A stretch of 64,000 bases of DNA. Source: Heliocidaris tuberculata (Eukaryota; Echinodermata; Echinoidea; Camarodonta; Echinometridae). How positions within the stretch are numbered: position 1 is the stretch's first letter; each line of letters starts with the position of its first letter. Below the pieces are notes generated by a model. It was not told where the DNA came from and searched no databases. It worked only from the letters and a program-made list of their open reading frames with translations. The position numbers and the translations under genes were made by a program. The stretch is from positions 2,340,642 to 2,404,641 of the forward strand of contig CM046846.1 of the NCBI GenBank assembly GCA_025618425.1, written 5' to 3'. Positions 20,233 to 33,358 of this stretch are shown piece by piece.

Positions 20233-22670
20233 ATCATGAACACAGATTGACACTCCTGTTTCCGACGGGGCTTCTTTGTTATTTTTTCAACATATGTATA
20301 TAGTGGCATCTGTCTCTGATCAAAAGTGGAACAGAGATGAAAATGAATAGCGCCATCTGACGATTCACTGCATCACAGTCCAATCGACTCTGCGGGATTA
20401 CGCCACCTATCAGTGCTAAAATGCACAGCTCTAATGACTTTTACAAGGTCTAATACCTACTTGAAGATGCCAGGGCAGATTTAGGTGGCATATGCCACCA
20501 GTAAATATTGGTTGCACTTTGTCTCCTGTGCCTCCTTGTGAAATGTAAGACCATTTTTTTCAATGATCGGCCGAGATTTTTCAGAAATAGTCCTACATTT
20601 ATTTTGCACCCCCAGCGGTAAATTTTGATATACTTTTATGTTTGTTTGTTTGGTTGTCAGATTTCTTAATATACTTTGTGAAATTTGATTATCCTTTTTT
20701 TTTTTTTTTTTTTTTTTTAATTTCTAATCATTTTGATTTCTTGGGATCTTTAGATCAACTAATCAGCAACTGTTCGTATCATATTCTTTTTCCATTTTTT
20801 TTTTCTATTCTCAAATAATGATCCCAAATAACAATATTAATAATAACGGTAATATAGGTTTTTCCGGTTAATTTCGCAAAGTTTAGCTTTCAAATTCATT
20901 TTCAAGTGCTCGTATTCAAGGGATTTGCTCCTCCCGTTTACTTCTTTGGTTCATATTAGTTTTCATCGTTCAAATTCATTTTCCAGCGTCGAAAAATGTA
21001 CTTTGAACATCCAAATTAATTTATCGTCGTTCAATTTAAAACGGCCAAAGCGTCATTCAAATTCATCTGTGACGACTTGGGTGACGATTCTTGCTTGAGT
21101 TTTACTTTCCTTTTCATTAACAGGCAGTCAAATTAGCAGTATGTTAATTCATTCATTTTCAACCAAGGCAAAAGAAGTACAGAAAATAGCCCTTTTGAGA
21201 ACCTAACATCTCCATTTTTTTTTTCGTCATGTAAGTATTGTCATTTTTTCAAATGTAATTTTGTTGTTGCAAAGTGACGTAGTCATTGAATCACATGGGA
21301 GTATAAAAAAAATTATTGATCCATCCGTTACTTTCCATATGCTGTCCTGTCTCAAATGATGTACAGCGTATGTATTTAAAGGAGCCTTTCACATCATTTT
21401 GTATTTCTTCGTTATATTGTCTAATCTTACTTGTAAGTTGACAATTCACTTTGTAATTTCTTCTTTTTGTTTTTTGTTTTTGATTATCACGGGGCCCCCC
21501 CCCCCAAAAAAAAAAAAAAAAAAAGAAGGGGTCTTCAGGGGGCTCGAGCGACCCAGTCTGAAATCATTCAGCGGCGCTTACGATTGTTTATCAACTTTAT
21601 TTTGTTCCATGATTTTACCTTTTTGTAGAGTATGCATGTATATCATTGTTCATCATTATCATCTATTATTGATTTATGACATTGCAGGAAGGTTACTTTA
21701 CATAATAGCTTCTAAGTCTTCTTATATAAAAAATAGTTTGAAAATTCGAAGTGCATTGCTAAATTCATTGCTTATATCGCGAACATATTTGTCTGCTGAT
21801 GAATTCGAATTCCCATATGTTTGCGATCCGAAGCTCCCAGGAATTTGAATGCTCATTGGCTAGAATCCTAAATTGAATGCCCCTTCTATCAAAATGCATG
21901 ATGAAAGTATGCGATCGCTTGCCTTAATCAAATTGAATGCTCATTTTAGGCAATTGAAAGTTGATCTTGATGAGCATTCAAATCAAATGAAATCTATCGA
22001 CTGTGCATCAATTTGGCTGCTGTTTCGATGAATTGGAGCGGGAAAATCTATATCAATAATGATAATAATAATAATCATCATAATAATGATAATATAAATA
22101 ATGATAATGGTAATGATATTAATCATTATCATCGTCGTCATCTAATACTTGTAATAATAATGATAACCCCCAAGATCACCATTTCGAGCCTGCGACATCA
22201 GCAGACAGATATTCGGATCCTGCACCTTCACTTGCCTTTTAAGGTAAAAGTTGAATATGCAAGGCATATAGCAAAGGCTTTTTTATTCTAAAAGGTAGTT
22301 CGTGTTTGCATTTTTGTTGGCAAACTTCGTCAGATACCTCCCCCATGCCCTCACAAAATGTTATTATTAAATTAACATGCCTTTGACATCATGTTTGATA
22401 TCAAAACACTTATGAATGAACAATGTAAAGACTAATATCAAATACATTTTATATATTTCCATGATATTCTTTTGGTGCATTTTAAAAAATCTAAGGTTTT
22501 ATACTAGTGTGCCCTGAACAGAAATATCATCACCAAATTGGTTCGTGAACTATACGGAGCTATAGCTTCACTTGAAATGCCCTGGCAAGCGATGAAAAAA
22601 CCCAAAATGTTTACATCGTTTTGACTAAATAATGGCATCATTCTCAATCAGCGTTATGCCTCTGTAGTAA
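20233..22670. other. Intergenic sequence without recognised gene
   Basis: Mostly AT-rich. T runs occur at 20694-20718. The words ttcaaattcatttt and gaatgctcatt recur at 20885-21060 and 21800-21990, perhaps an old element. A C run followed by an A run lies at 21486-21522, and mixed AAT units at 22045-22120. No exon or transposase is visible. Confidence 0.5.
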
Positions 22671-22940
22671 ATTCTACCAGCAGAAGAGAAAAGCAGAACA
22701 AGGGGGGCGGGTCCAGTATTTTGTAAAAGGGGGGGGGGGCATTTCCCTTAAAAATTCTAACAAGCAAAAGAAAAACGAATCATCAGATTTTGGGGGTGTA
22801 TATATCCCCAAATCTCTGACACACAAGTAATAACAACCCCCAAAACATGGGAAAATGAAAAAAAAAACATAGAAAAAAGGGAAAATTTGAGGTCCGGACC
22901 CCCTTGAATCCCCCACCCCCTCTGGATCCTCCTGTGCCCG
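22670..22940. repeat. Repeat with paired G and C runs
   Basis: A segment with gggtccagtattttgtaaaa and a G run is followed by a C-rich end with ctggatcctcctgtgcccg. The gatccaggattttgtat-like wording matches the element at 53222. It has no coding content. Confidence 0.55.
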
Positions 22941-23370
22941 AGATGAGTGAGGAGTGACATGTATGTAGGTCGAGGAATGTGAAGTAAGATGAAGACCAAG
23001 CTGACCGGGCGCTGAACCCGTAATCGACGCTGACTAACCCGGCGTTGAACTTGGGAAGACATCTGCCCTGTCAGCTTTCTCGCGTATGGGTTTGTGCTCA
23101 ACCGCCATTAGCCATTCAATCCCACGATGAGCTTGACATCATACTCCTGCAGTGGATATCTAATGGACTTTCGTGTGATAGTGTACCTGAGTGCATGTAG
23201 GATAACAAGATATTTTATACCAGCATGGTATATATAATATTTAGATTCAAAAGAAAATGGTCATCATAATTATATCTGCGATAATCTACACGTTGCGCCA
23301 TCAAATATGAACTTCAATATTTAAAAATTCTTCTCTTCTTATTCTCTAAAGTCCCCTACTTATTTTTATT
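22941..23370. other. Intergenic sequence without recognised gene
   Basis: Moderately complex sequence (for example 22960-23110) without conserved exon signals that I recognise. Confidence 0.4.
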
Positions 23371-23377
23371 TTGCAAC

Positions 23378-23422
<45 letters not shown>

Positions 23423-23800
23423 CATTATTATTATTATTATTATTATTATTACTACTATCTTTATCATTGCTGTTATTTGTATTAGTAGTAGTAGTAGTTG
23501 TTGTTATCATTATTATTAACATTATTATTATCATTACTATTAATATCGTTGTTGTTGTTAGTATTGTCATTATTATTTTTATATAGGAGATACGCAGGGT
23601 CAAAAGACGCTTTTCCCATCCCAGGTGACGCCAAATACTTAATACTACAAAATACTGTAGATAATTTGAAAAAGAAAAAGTATTAATGGTAATAATGGTA
23701 ATAATAGCAATCGTTATCATTATCATTATTATAGTTATCATTACTATAACTGTCGTTTTTGTTGTTATTATTTTCTTCATTATTCTCATCATTATTAGAA
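23371..23800. repeat. TAT/CAT/GTT microsatellite block
   Basis: ATT/TAT units at 23378-23450, then degenerate trinucleotides interrupted by a unique stretch at 23586-23680. Confidence 0.9.
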
Positions 23801-26780
23801 TCAGTCCTCTTTATAGTCATAGCATAATACAGCCACTATCATCATCATGATATATTTTCTTAATTTTCAATATTTCTTTAATTTAGTTATAACTATATAT
23901 ATAATGGTATTTATATATAATGGTATTTATTGAAAACTCAAAAAAGCAAGGTTACAATAGCAAAAAAAATATTCTTTACAAAGGAATATTAATCATAGTA
24001 CAAAATGAATGATTAAACAGTATAATAGATCACATTATTACATTTGCAGTACTTCTGAATTGTTGTAATAATGTTTACATGGTAGATAGCCTGTAAGGAA
24101 TTTGTATTACATATTACTAGATACTACAAAATTAAAAATGTCATTGAGGTAAACGCAGGTTGGGAAAGATGGTAGAGAGAAAAAGAACAATATAGGCAAA
24201 AAGAAAGGTCAAAGGATAAGGACGATGCAAAACGAGTACAATTCACAACTGATAACATTAAATGATAAAGATTAAATGCAATGAATGTCTGTAATTGTAG
24301 ACCACTGTGTGTATTATTCAGTATTCTTAAAAAATAAAGTTCCGGAGTTGGGTAAAAAGATAATTATTAACCGTTTCGTTGAGAAAATTTTTGAGTAAAC
24401 ATTCCAAATACTTTTTTAAAAACACGCAAACTTAACTTATCAAAACCTGCACAATGAATTCATATAATGTATATTGCGATTCTTAAATTCATATTTAGTT
24501 CATATTGTGTGTATTTTTTTTTTCTTTTTAATTTCATGTAATTATTGGAAATAAATTCGTTTGATAAAATTAAAAGGGGATAAAGTGATCACATATCATG
24601 CATTTTGCTTCGAGATATGATAAAAAGAAAAGAAAAAAAACACAACTGTTCAGATATCATAACAAAAAGAAGAAAAGAAAGGGAAAAAAACACTATTGAG
24701 GAAAGGTCATTCCGCATCATTATGTCTTACGAAGTATCGTCGGTTTAATTCATCTATTTTCATTAAGCATTGACACGAGAAACGGAATTGGACTGGATCT
24801 GTATCTTGGGGGAAACATAATAGAACATGTGCTATCATAATGTCATCTTTTACCAATGTTTTCTCTTTAATAGTACATGTTGTATATCATTTTCGGGAAG
24901 TGTATTTGATTCGCTTGCTGTTGGAAAATAAATCAAATCAAACCCAAACAAATTTGATTCCTAACACAGGGACAATGCCCTGTCGAATAATATTCGTATA
25001 TAATATTCAGTTATCGTGGGCGGCGGTCATTGTAAGGTCATACATTGGTCAAAGACTGTGCACGGTCAGCCGGCCGGCCATACTGACCCTATGACCTATT
25101 TTCTTTCTTTCATCCACACCACCTCCTTTATGCATTCATTCAATGGTACTATTTGAATTTCAAAAATACTTGTTGGAAATGATCAGTCAATGACGTGATA
25201 TATGAAGCATGCTTATACAGATGCTGATATATAATGGTATGGAATATTGCTTTGAAATTACTCCTAGTGACGATTATATATTTTATTATTATCTTTTTTT
25301 TTCTGTCGTACGAATAGAATTTTTATTATTTTCACTGAAAAAAACGTCGTCTATTAATTCTTAAGACTTTCAGAGATATTTTTCCGTATACATTTCAAAT
25401 AATTTAAATTTTTCATTCTAATCTAAAAGAAAAACCAATAGAAAACGAGTAAAGAAATAATGAGTAATTGAATAACAAGTAACATGAAAAGTAACATGAA
25501 GCACTGTAAGAATATTGTAAATTAATATTGTTATCATTGTTGTTGTTGTTATCATTGTTGATGTTTTTAACTGAAGTAGGCCTGTTGCAAAATTTCATAA
25601 ACGATGAATTTATCGTTTAGAAATTAGACACTGTTCATAGTCAGTGATAGTGGAAGTAGGCAACATTAAACATGGTATAATGATTTGGGGAAACCATATA
25701 CATGTAGATTACATTTTCATTAATCCATGGCAGCCTAAAGTTTATCATCGATCATATACTTGAAATAATTTGTCTTTTCAAATTTAGGTTAATTAACAAA
25801 AGTATGAGTTGCTCTAGATTGCGTTACAACGGAAGACAATCACAATCTTATTGGCACTCTAAGATTGGACCTATGAATAATTCACCAATAGACAAAAAAT
25901 CCAAGACAGATTTTCAATCAGCGCCGAACTGGAGACGGGCGACTATAATGATTTGACTTTCATCATGTCTTTTCTCACCATCACTGCCGTCTTTTTTAAT
26001 CAGCTGACTCAACTCGTAAAAATTATAATTATACAGGGATTAGACAAGAACACTTGGGCCATCTATGCACCTGTTTCATTTTGTCTTCACTCTGCAATTA
26101 ATTATCACTAGCCATCGATTGGAACACTCCCACCCTTATCCCTTTCCAGCCTCCCCCCCCCCTCCCAATTAAAGTTGTGCGAACGCTACCTGAAAGCAAA
26201 GGTAACTCCTTAGACAAATTGAATATTTTTTATTCAGATTCAGATTTAGATTTTATTTCATTACATTTTCATTTTTCAAAGTATATAACAATAAGTATTG
26301 TGTAATTAACAATATACAAAATAATTGACAACACAACTTAGTGCAGAAACATTTTCGATCATTACAAGCAAAACAAAGTGCATTTAAGTTTGAGTTGTAA
26401 GAAAACATTCATGGCATTTATTCTAAAGACAGTGAATTCAATGACGGTTAATGTTTAAAATAATATAAAGGTAATAAAAACGGATGGGGTCAATCCACAT
26501 CGTGCATGCGAAATTCGTGCATTATTAAAACAATTAAACATGTAGTTTTTTTGTTGTTGTTATTCTGTTCATTCAAAGACTGCATGGGCAGCTCATTTTT
26601 TTTCGTATCGTATGAAAGTAACTATTGTTATTGGTCCCAACTATGGAAATGGAAATGTTGTATGGATCCGGTGAAATAGAAGACGAAAAGTGTCGGTATA
26701 GCAAAAGTTCTGAGTAAATAATTAGATTATTAAGTATCTATTAGTTTGTCAAACTTACACTAATTTGTGTTTATTCACTT
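23801..26780. other. Intergenic, mostly single-copy looking, no gene recognised
   Basis: AT-rich. A LINE-like tail (aaataaatcaaatcaaaccc) is at about 24925-24955. The part from about 25780 to 26130 is more complex in base order than its surroundings and lacks simple repeats; it contains AT-core motifs such as attaattatcactag. No reading frame supports a gene. Confidence 0.45.
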
Positions 26781-26784
26781 CAAA

Positions 26785-26860
26785 GAGTGTGTGGGTGTGT
26801 GCGTGTGGGTGTGTGTGTGTGTGTGTGCGTGGGTGCGTGTGCGTGTGCGTGTGTGTGTGC

Positions 26861-26905
<45 letters not shown>

Positions 26906-26916
26906 TGTGTGTGGGT
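26785..26916. repeat. (TG)n microsatellite
   Basis: TG units with scattered C and GGG interruptions, the 3' half nearly pure. Confidence 0.97.
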
Positions 26917-28830
26917 CTGTAATTGGCTTTTTACAGACGTGTATCAATCAGATATGATTATTTACGCCTGGGGACCGACCTTTAACGTCACCATCCGAAA
27001 GACGTGCCTCAGTCCCGAACCTAGGTCCGCTGAATCATATCAGTTTATAACTTCCACTGTTAGCTGGATTACAGTTGTGGAGAAATACCAATAGATTTTT
27101 ATAGCGTTTTCGAAGTGAAAGTCATGAAATTCAAGTATAACTGTATATTAATGACCAAAATACAGGCTTGAATACTGAATACCTTTTCAAAACTTATCGA
27201 TTAACAGATGAATATTGGCAAGAAGAAAAAAAATAGTTCATTGTTGCTTCTTTGTTAATATATTCAAGAGAGGAAAAATAATGAGAGAGAAAGAGAGAGG
27301 AAAAGAGAGAGAGTGAGAAAGTGATAAAGAGGGAAGATGGATTATAATTATTGTTTCGCTTATCATGCATGTTTATTCTTTATATGCTCTTTCAAAAGTT
27401 TGGTAAGAAAAAAATAAACTGGTGGCAGAGATGATTGTCATTCTAATTGTGTTATTGTCAATCATGATATTTATAAGAGACGTAGACAAAATTTGACTGA
27501 TGTTTAGTTTTCTGTACTATTATGAGAGGTGTTTGAATGTATTGAGGTGCCGACTCCATCTTAAACTCCTCCCTGGTTCTTACTTCTTAGTCATCACCTT
27601 GGTGAGAATGCGTTCAAGGTAAAAATGTGATTTACCCCCTGTGAAAGAAATGAACGATTCCTGTGAGTATGCCTCGATATCGACTTTGCCTCGTCATCCC
27701 GACTTTGAACTTTGAGACAGAATGCGAGATCGGAAAAGTTCGTTTTACGGCGCAGATGTATATACACAAAATATCACTGCTTTCAATATCGTTGTTTGCT
27801 AATGGGCATTGGCCGTGGGAAAGAGAGAATTCGTCCCTGTCAATTTGACAACGGCTGGTGTAGAAATGAGCAATAAATTTTTCACTGCTTCTAAAGTTTC
27901 AAATTAGTGTGACAAAAAGTACCTCGTAGCCTATATGCTTTATTATGATTATTTCTACAGGAGCGATTATTGACCTTAAAATTTAATGAGCCATTCGAAT
28001 GTTACAATTCGGAAATGGCGGAAATCGCTGTGTCTTCCTCAGCTCGGCAACTCTGGAAGTTTGCGACAAAAGAAAAGACAAGAAAAGAAAGGTAAAGCGG
28101 AAGAGGCCTTTGGAATGCGAAGTTTGGAATTCGAGGGACAAAAGAGTGATTTTGTTGACACTGGTAAATATAGGTGAGAACAAGGACACGATATCATCAC
28201 GGGTCATTTCAGAAAGGGACTATTTTTAGGAGCTATAGTATATTGTACTTAGGAATGTTGAGATCACCTCCAATATAATACTGGCCCATCTTTAAAGTTT
28301 CCCACTGTATGCCGAAAAGAAGAACCTCGAGGCTTGCCATGTAATGATGTAGCATTCAGAGCTCATATTCAACCCATTTAGATACAAATGTACGCCATCC
28401 ATAAATTGAACGCAGAATATTAATAAGCAAGCCGGTCTCAAAATCTATAAACCTGAAATCAGTGGCGTATTACGGGGTGGGGGGGGGGGGCAGCCAGAGG
28501 GGGCATGTGCAAGGCGATCTCGCAATATTATGCGCCCGCAGTATGGGAAATGGTTATATACAAATATATTTGTTTGCGGATTTTCCCCCTCCTTCGTTCA
28601 TTTTCTCAAATTTCTTGCTCTTCTTTTTTATAGCTGCTGCTGTTGTTCATGTTTCTTCTTCTTCTACTATACTTCTTGTTTGTTTGTTTGTTTGTATTTC
28701 CGAAATCAGATAAAAGTACACAAAAATATATTTAGAATGATAGAAAAACATGCACATAGATAACAATTCAAATCGGAGGAAAGCCCAAATCAGCAATGTT
28801 TATAGAACATTACTGTTCTTCCTTGGGGTC
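26917..28830. other. Intergenic, no gene recognised
   Basis: It contains GA-rich tracts near 27280 and a left-end-like cagtggcgta followed by a G run at 28460-28490. Short frames near 27990-28230 overlap on both strands and show no known domain. Confidence 0.45.
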
Positions 28831-29172
28831 CTCTTCTTCTTCTTCTTCTTCTTCTTCTTCTTCTTCTTCTTCTTCTTCTTCTTCTTCTTCTTCTTCTTCT
28901 TCTTCTTCTTCTTCTTCTTCTTCTTCTTCTTCTTCTTCTTCTTCTTCTTCTTCTTCTTCTTCTTCTTCTTCTTCTTCTTCTTCTTCTCATTATTCTTATT
29001 ATTCTTATTATTACTATTATTATTATTAATTATTATTATTATTATTATTATTATTTATTATTATTATTATTATATTATTATTATTATCATTATTCTCATT
29101 CTTCTTCTTCTCCTCCTCATTCTTCTTCTTCTTCTTCTTCTTCTTCTTCTTCTTCTTCTTCTTCTTCTTCTT
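28830..29172. repeat. (TTC)n / (TTA)n / (TTC)n block
   Basis: About 52 TTC units (28830-28987), then TTA/TAT units, then TTC units again to about 29172. The polypurine-polypyrimidine tract could form triplex DNA. Phenylalanine-, serine- or arginine-only frames here are artefacts. Confidence 0.97.
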
Positions 29173-29247
29173 CACCTCCTCCTAGGATTTTCCTCATTAC
29201 ATTTTCTATATGTCATTTTGAAATCAACGATATAGGGCGTTTTGTGT

Positions 29248-29305
29248 GTGTGTGTGTGTGTTTTTTTTTTTTTCATGTCCTGTTCATCTTCTTCAGTACC
29301 CACCC

Positions 29306-29362
<57 letters not shown>

Positions 29363-29420
29363 CCCCCCCCCCCTCTCTCTCTCTCTCTGTCTCTGTCTAT
29401 CTGTCTCTCTCCCTCTCCTC
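29248..29420. repeat. TG, T, C and (TC)n compound repeat
   Basis: Successive runs of TG, T, C, CT, C and CT. It is simple sequence only. Confidence 0.95.
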
Positions 29421-29875
29421 TTTCTCTCACTCTCTTGTCTTTTCCTCGTTTCAACCATTTTCATATACATTCAGGCTAATTATGAATTAACGCTTACCCA
29501 TCGAAACAACTTTAACATAATAAATAACCAGAGAGATCGAAAATGTCATGATATCCTATGAAATTGAAGACATGCAAATTACTGTCACTCATCAGAAGCG
29601 AGGGGAAAGTCCCTCAGAAGTCCCTCTCTACTTTCGAATGGACGTCATGTAATGCAGATGCTATTTCGCACAAAAAGTGTCACTATTACTGTCCCATGAT
29701 GCATGGTACTAAGTATGTTGTTGCTTTCGTCGTTTACCAGTTCACACATTCAAAGTGCATGTATGTTTCTACTGCAATTTTTACTTCCCGGTCCGAGGCC
29801 TGCCCGACATGACAGTATTATGTAACCTGTATTCTGACAATTAAAATATCAAAATTAAATTGAACTAAATATCTA

Positions 29876-31692
29876 CAGTGGGTCCCAGAAAAAAGTACAC
29901 AGTTGGAAAAATTCTCCCCAAATAAATGTTTCAAAATATTTTAAGGAAATTTTTATACCAGTGGATAGCTTAGGGTCTCTTCTATCAAAGTAATAACACC
30001 AGAATATCTCATAATATTTTACGCTTGAGTGAGCAAAGGCCATGAGAAAGGGTGCAAAATCCAGTCTTGACAAGAATTGATATTGGCTCTGGCTGCATGT
30101 ATCAGCCGAGCGGAAAGTCATGTAAAGGCTTAGAAATTTCCATATTCTGATCAATTAAAGGGAATTTATGAAATAACAGGCCATGTTCTCTGTATATCCT
30201 TACACATCCCATCAATATTTTATGCTTGAGTTAGTAATTAACTACTTTGCTGGGTGTTTCAATATGTTACTTTTGGTGAGTCTTTTAATTTCATCTGCAC
30301 TGTAAAAAATTTGTTTAGTTTCTAAACACTTTTCTGTGACAGATTTAAAACACTGCGACGTGTTTATATATTGTACGGGTTTAAGAGCTAAACCCATGTG
30401 TTTAAGAGCTAAACACATGTGCCTATTTTTTTCATCTTCCAGCACGCCTTAGGTGTTTACTAGATGAACATGTTTACCTTTTAAATGGTTCTAATGTATA
30501 GGCTAAACACCAAATGTTTACAAAATAATCATTTGGTGTTTACAGCTGTTTAAATACTAAACAGTGTGTGTGATTATGGTGTAAACATTTGGCGTTTAGC
30601 CTATACATTAGAACCATTTAAAAGGTAAGCATGTTTATCTAATAAACACCTAGGCGTGATGAAAATAAGCACAGAATGTGTTTAGCTCTTAACTTAGCTA
30701 CAATATATAAACATGTGGTGTTTCACCATAATCACACACACTGTTTAGTATTTAAACAGGTGTAAACACTAAATGATTAAGGTGTAAACATTTGGTGTTT
30801 AGCCTATACATTGGAACCATTTAAAAGGTAAACATGTTTATCTAGTAAACACCTAAGGCGTGCTGAAAGATGAAAAAAATAGGCACATGTGTTTAGCTCT
30901 TAAACACATGTGTTTAGCTCTTAAACCCGTACAATATATAAACACGTCGCAGTGTTTTAAATCTGTCACAGAAAAGTGTTTAGAAACTAAACAAATTTTT
31001 TACAGTGCAGATGAAATTAAAAGACTCACCAAAAGTAACATATTGAAACACCCAGCAAAGTAGTTAATTACTAACTCAAGCATAAAATATTGATGGGATG
31101 TGTAAGGATATAAACATTTTTTTTACAGTGTGGCTTGCTTACTCAACCATATAAAGTTTTAATGGGATATCAGGAAATACATTGAAACAAAGTCTGTTCT
31201 TTCATAAATAGTCTTTCAATGATCGGAATATAAAATTTCGAAGTCTTTTCATGACTATCAACTTGGCTCATACCAGCCAGAACAACAAATATTTGTCAAG
31301 AATGGATTTTGCACCATTTCACAAAAGTGGCTCTTGCTCACTCAAGCATAAAATATTGTGAGATATTAGATCATAAGCTAACAACAGGTATGAAATTTTC
31401 CTGAAAATATTTTGAAATATTTAATGGGGAGACTTTTTCCAACTGCCAATTTCCAACGGTTCTCAACTTTGTTGATACCATCCAGAACAAATACCAATCC
31501 TTGTCAAGTCTGAATTTTGCACCCTTTCACAAAAGTGGTTTGAGATCACTCAGGCGTAATAACTAGTCAGATTTTGTTGTGATATTGTATAGAAGGGACC
31601 CTCAGCTATCTACAAGAATTAAAATATATTGAAAATATTCAGAAATATTTATTTGGGGAGACTTTTCCAACCTTTTTTAGGGGGACGCACTG
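29876..31692. mobile_element. Tc1/mariner-like non-autonomous foldback element
   Basis: Left end cagtgggtccc and right end gggggacgcactg are inverted and both flanked by TA. Inside come inverted segments with ttggaaaa, ctccccaaataaat, agcttagggtc/gaccctcagct and a tgcaccctttc/gaaagggtgca core. The right arm carries that core twice, about 240 bp apart. No transposase frame is seen. A second palindrome is nested in the middle. Confidence 0.75.
30196..31113. mobile_element. Inner 918-bp palindromic element
   Basis: Left end tatatccttacacatccc is inverted at the right end (gggatgtgtaaggatata). The arms stay nearly identical for over 200 bp, so the same 67-codon frame reads on opposite strands at 30242-30445 and 30860-31063. 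That frame is most likely chance. The middle repeats aaacatgttta and ggtgtttagcctatacatt several times. Confidence 0.8.
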
Positions 31693-33131
31693 TATATTAA
31701 AATATAATTCTTCGTCAGAGCTAAATGCAATATAGTTGATAATTGTAATGTTCTCGGAGAACCACGCTGCGTCTTTAAATTTTAATAGCTTGTTTAGAAC
31801 TGGGGTTATTGGGCTCTATTCATTTTGAAATCCAAACTTCACTGTAAGAAACAAAATAAGAGAATCCCATTCATACGAATGAAATAAGAAACGAAACGTG
31901 GAATGTAATCATCATTGTAAATAAAGGTATACGTTCACTAGGTTCACATTATTTATTTATGTTAATTTGTATTTCTGATATTAGGGGTGATGATGACGAT
32001 AATGGTGATGATGATGCAGTGATAATGATAATGATGATTATGATGATGTTAATAACACTAATGATAGCAATCATGAGTATATGGCAATGATAAAGATATT
32101 AACATAAAATGAGGAAAAGGAGCAGCAGCAGCAGGAGCAGGATGGTGATAGTGGTGGTAATGAAGGTGATGATGATGAGAAGGAGGAGGAGGATTCTGGT
32201 GGTGGTTGTGTTGTGGTGGTGGTGGTGGTGGTGATGATGATGATGCATGATTATAACTTGATGGAGGTACCCCGATTATGATCTACTTCTTAGCGTGTTT
32301 GGGTTTTTTATCGCTTATCTTATCTCATATTTATATAATGGAGAGATCATTCTTAAATGATTTCTGAATTATTCATAGGTGGTGGAAAACCGGCCACCCC
32401 TCTCCCTTTTTGGAGAGATATGCCATCCTGCATGGACTTTCGCGGTTTTCAAACGTTTTGCCGCAACTTCTGACAAATCCTGAATCCGTCGCTGAATATC
32501 CGAATTACCAATCAAGCAACATTATAATTTATAATCCGAAATATGAGACCTTCGAAAAGATTACAGGACATATGCCTGGAATGTTCAGAGCATAATATAC
32601 CGGGGAATAATATCAATAATATTGCAGCTGCGCATCGGTCACGAGATCGAGAAAAACGCCCTCTGCATGATCTATTTTTATACCTGGGAAAACCCAAACT
32701 ATCTCAGGAGTCAGGACAACATACTATTTAGAATTAATTTAATGGTGCCGCGTGCAAATAGTTGTAAATATAATTATAGAAGGAAGTCAAAACAAAAATA
32801 TTCATTACTTCTTCCCTTTTCAAAAGCTGTATGAAATAATTAGACCAATCTCTTCCTTCACTAATCCTCTCTTTCTTCCTCTTCTTCTTTATTTATCGTT
32901 TTGTATAAAGGGTGATATTCGTATTCTGCATTGCAGAGATTATTGAATAAAGTGGTATAACTACAGAGATATAGAGACAGCTCTGGTAGAGAGAGAGGGG
33001 GTGAAATGTATGAGGGAGAGACAGAAAAGATAGAGAATAGTATAAGGGGAATATAAATGAAAGAAAGAAGAAAATAAGACCAAAAAATCAAAGCCTCTAA
33101 TCGATTGCATGTAGTAGTGGCTTGCAATTTT
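31693..33131. other. Intergenic, GAT/GGT simple repeats then AT-rich
   Basis: Degenerate GAT and GGT units lie at 31985-32260. Between 32600 and 32730 sequence is more complex with overlapping short frames, but I recognise no domain. Confidence 0.45.
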
Positions 33132-33139
33132 GCGGTATG

Positions 33140-33350
33140 CAGTGGCGTAGCTCCCGGGGCAAGTGCCCCCCCCCCCCTCCGTCCAACTGCAAAAAACTGA
33201 GGGGCCGGGGGTAAAAAGAGAAAAGGAGGGAAAAGGAAAGGCCTCGTAAATTCGCATTGTACTTTCCGAGTAAGACCGTCTCCCTCCCTCCCCCCCCCCC
33301 CCCCAATATGATAGTGCCCCCTCAGTGGCTGGACTCACTCTATGCCACTG
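33140..33350. mobile_element. hAT-like MITE with internal C runs
   Basis: The ends are cagtggcgtag and ctatgccactg, the CAGTGGCG type common in hAT elements. The flanking 8-mers gcggtatg and tcggtatg match at seven of eight positions, fitting a hAT target duplication. C runs lie at 33167-33178 and 33291-33304. Confidence 0.7.
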
Positions 33351-33358
33351 TCGGTATG

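Noticed and set aside
27986..28229. Overlapping frames on both strands with lysine/arginine-rich content
   Set aside because: No splice context, known domain or codon pattern supports a gene.
28750..29235. Poly-phenylalanine, poly-serine and poly-arginine frames
   Set aside because: They are translations of TTC and TTA microsatellites.
30242..31063. A 67-codon frame found on both strands
   Set aside because: It is one sequence seen twice because the element is palindromic, and it has no known domain.
32543..32834. Overlapping short frames near 32.6 kb in more complex sequence
   Set aside because: All three readings are equally plausible and none matches a family I know.
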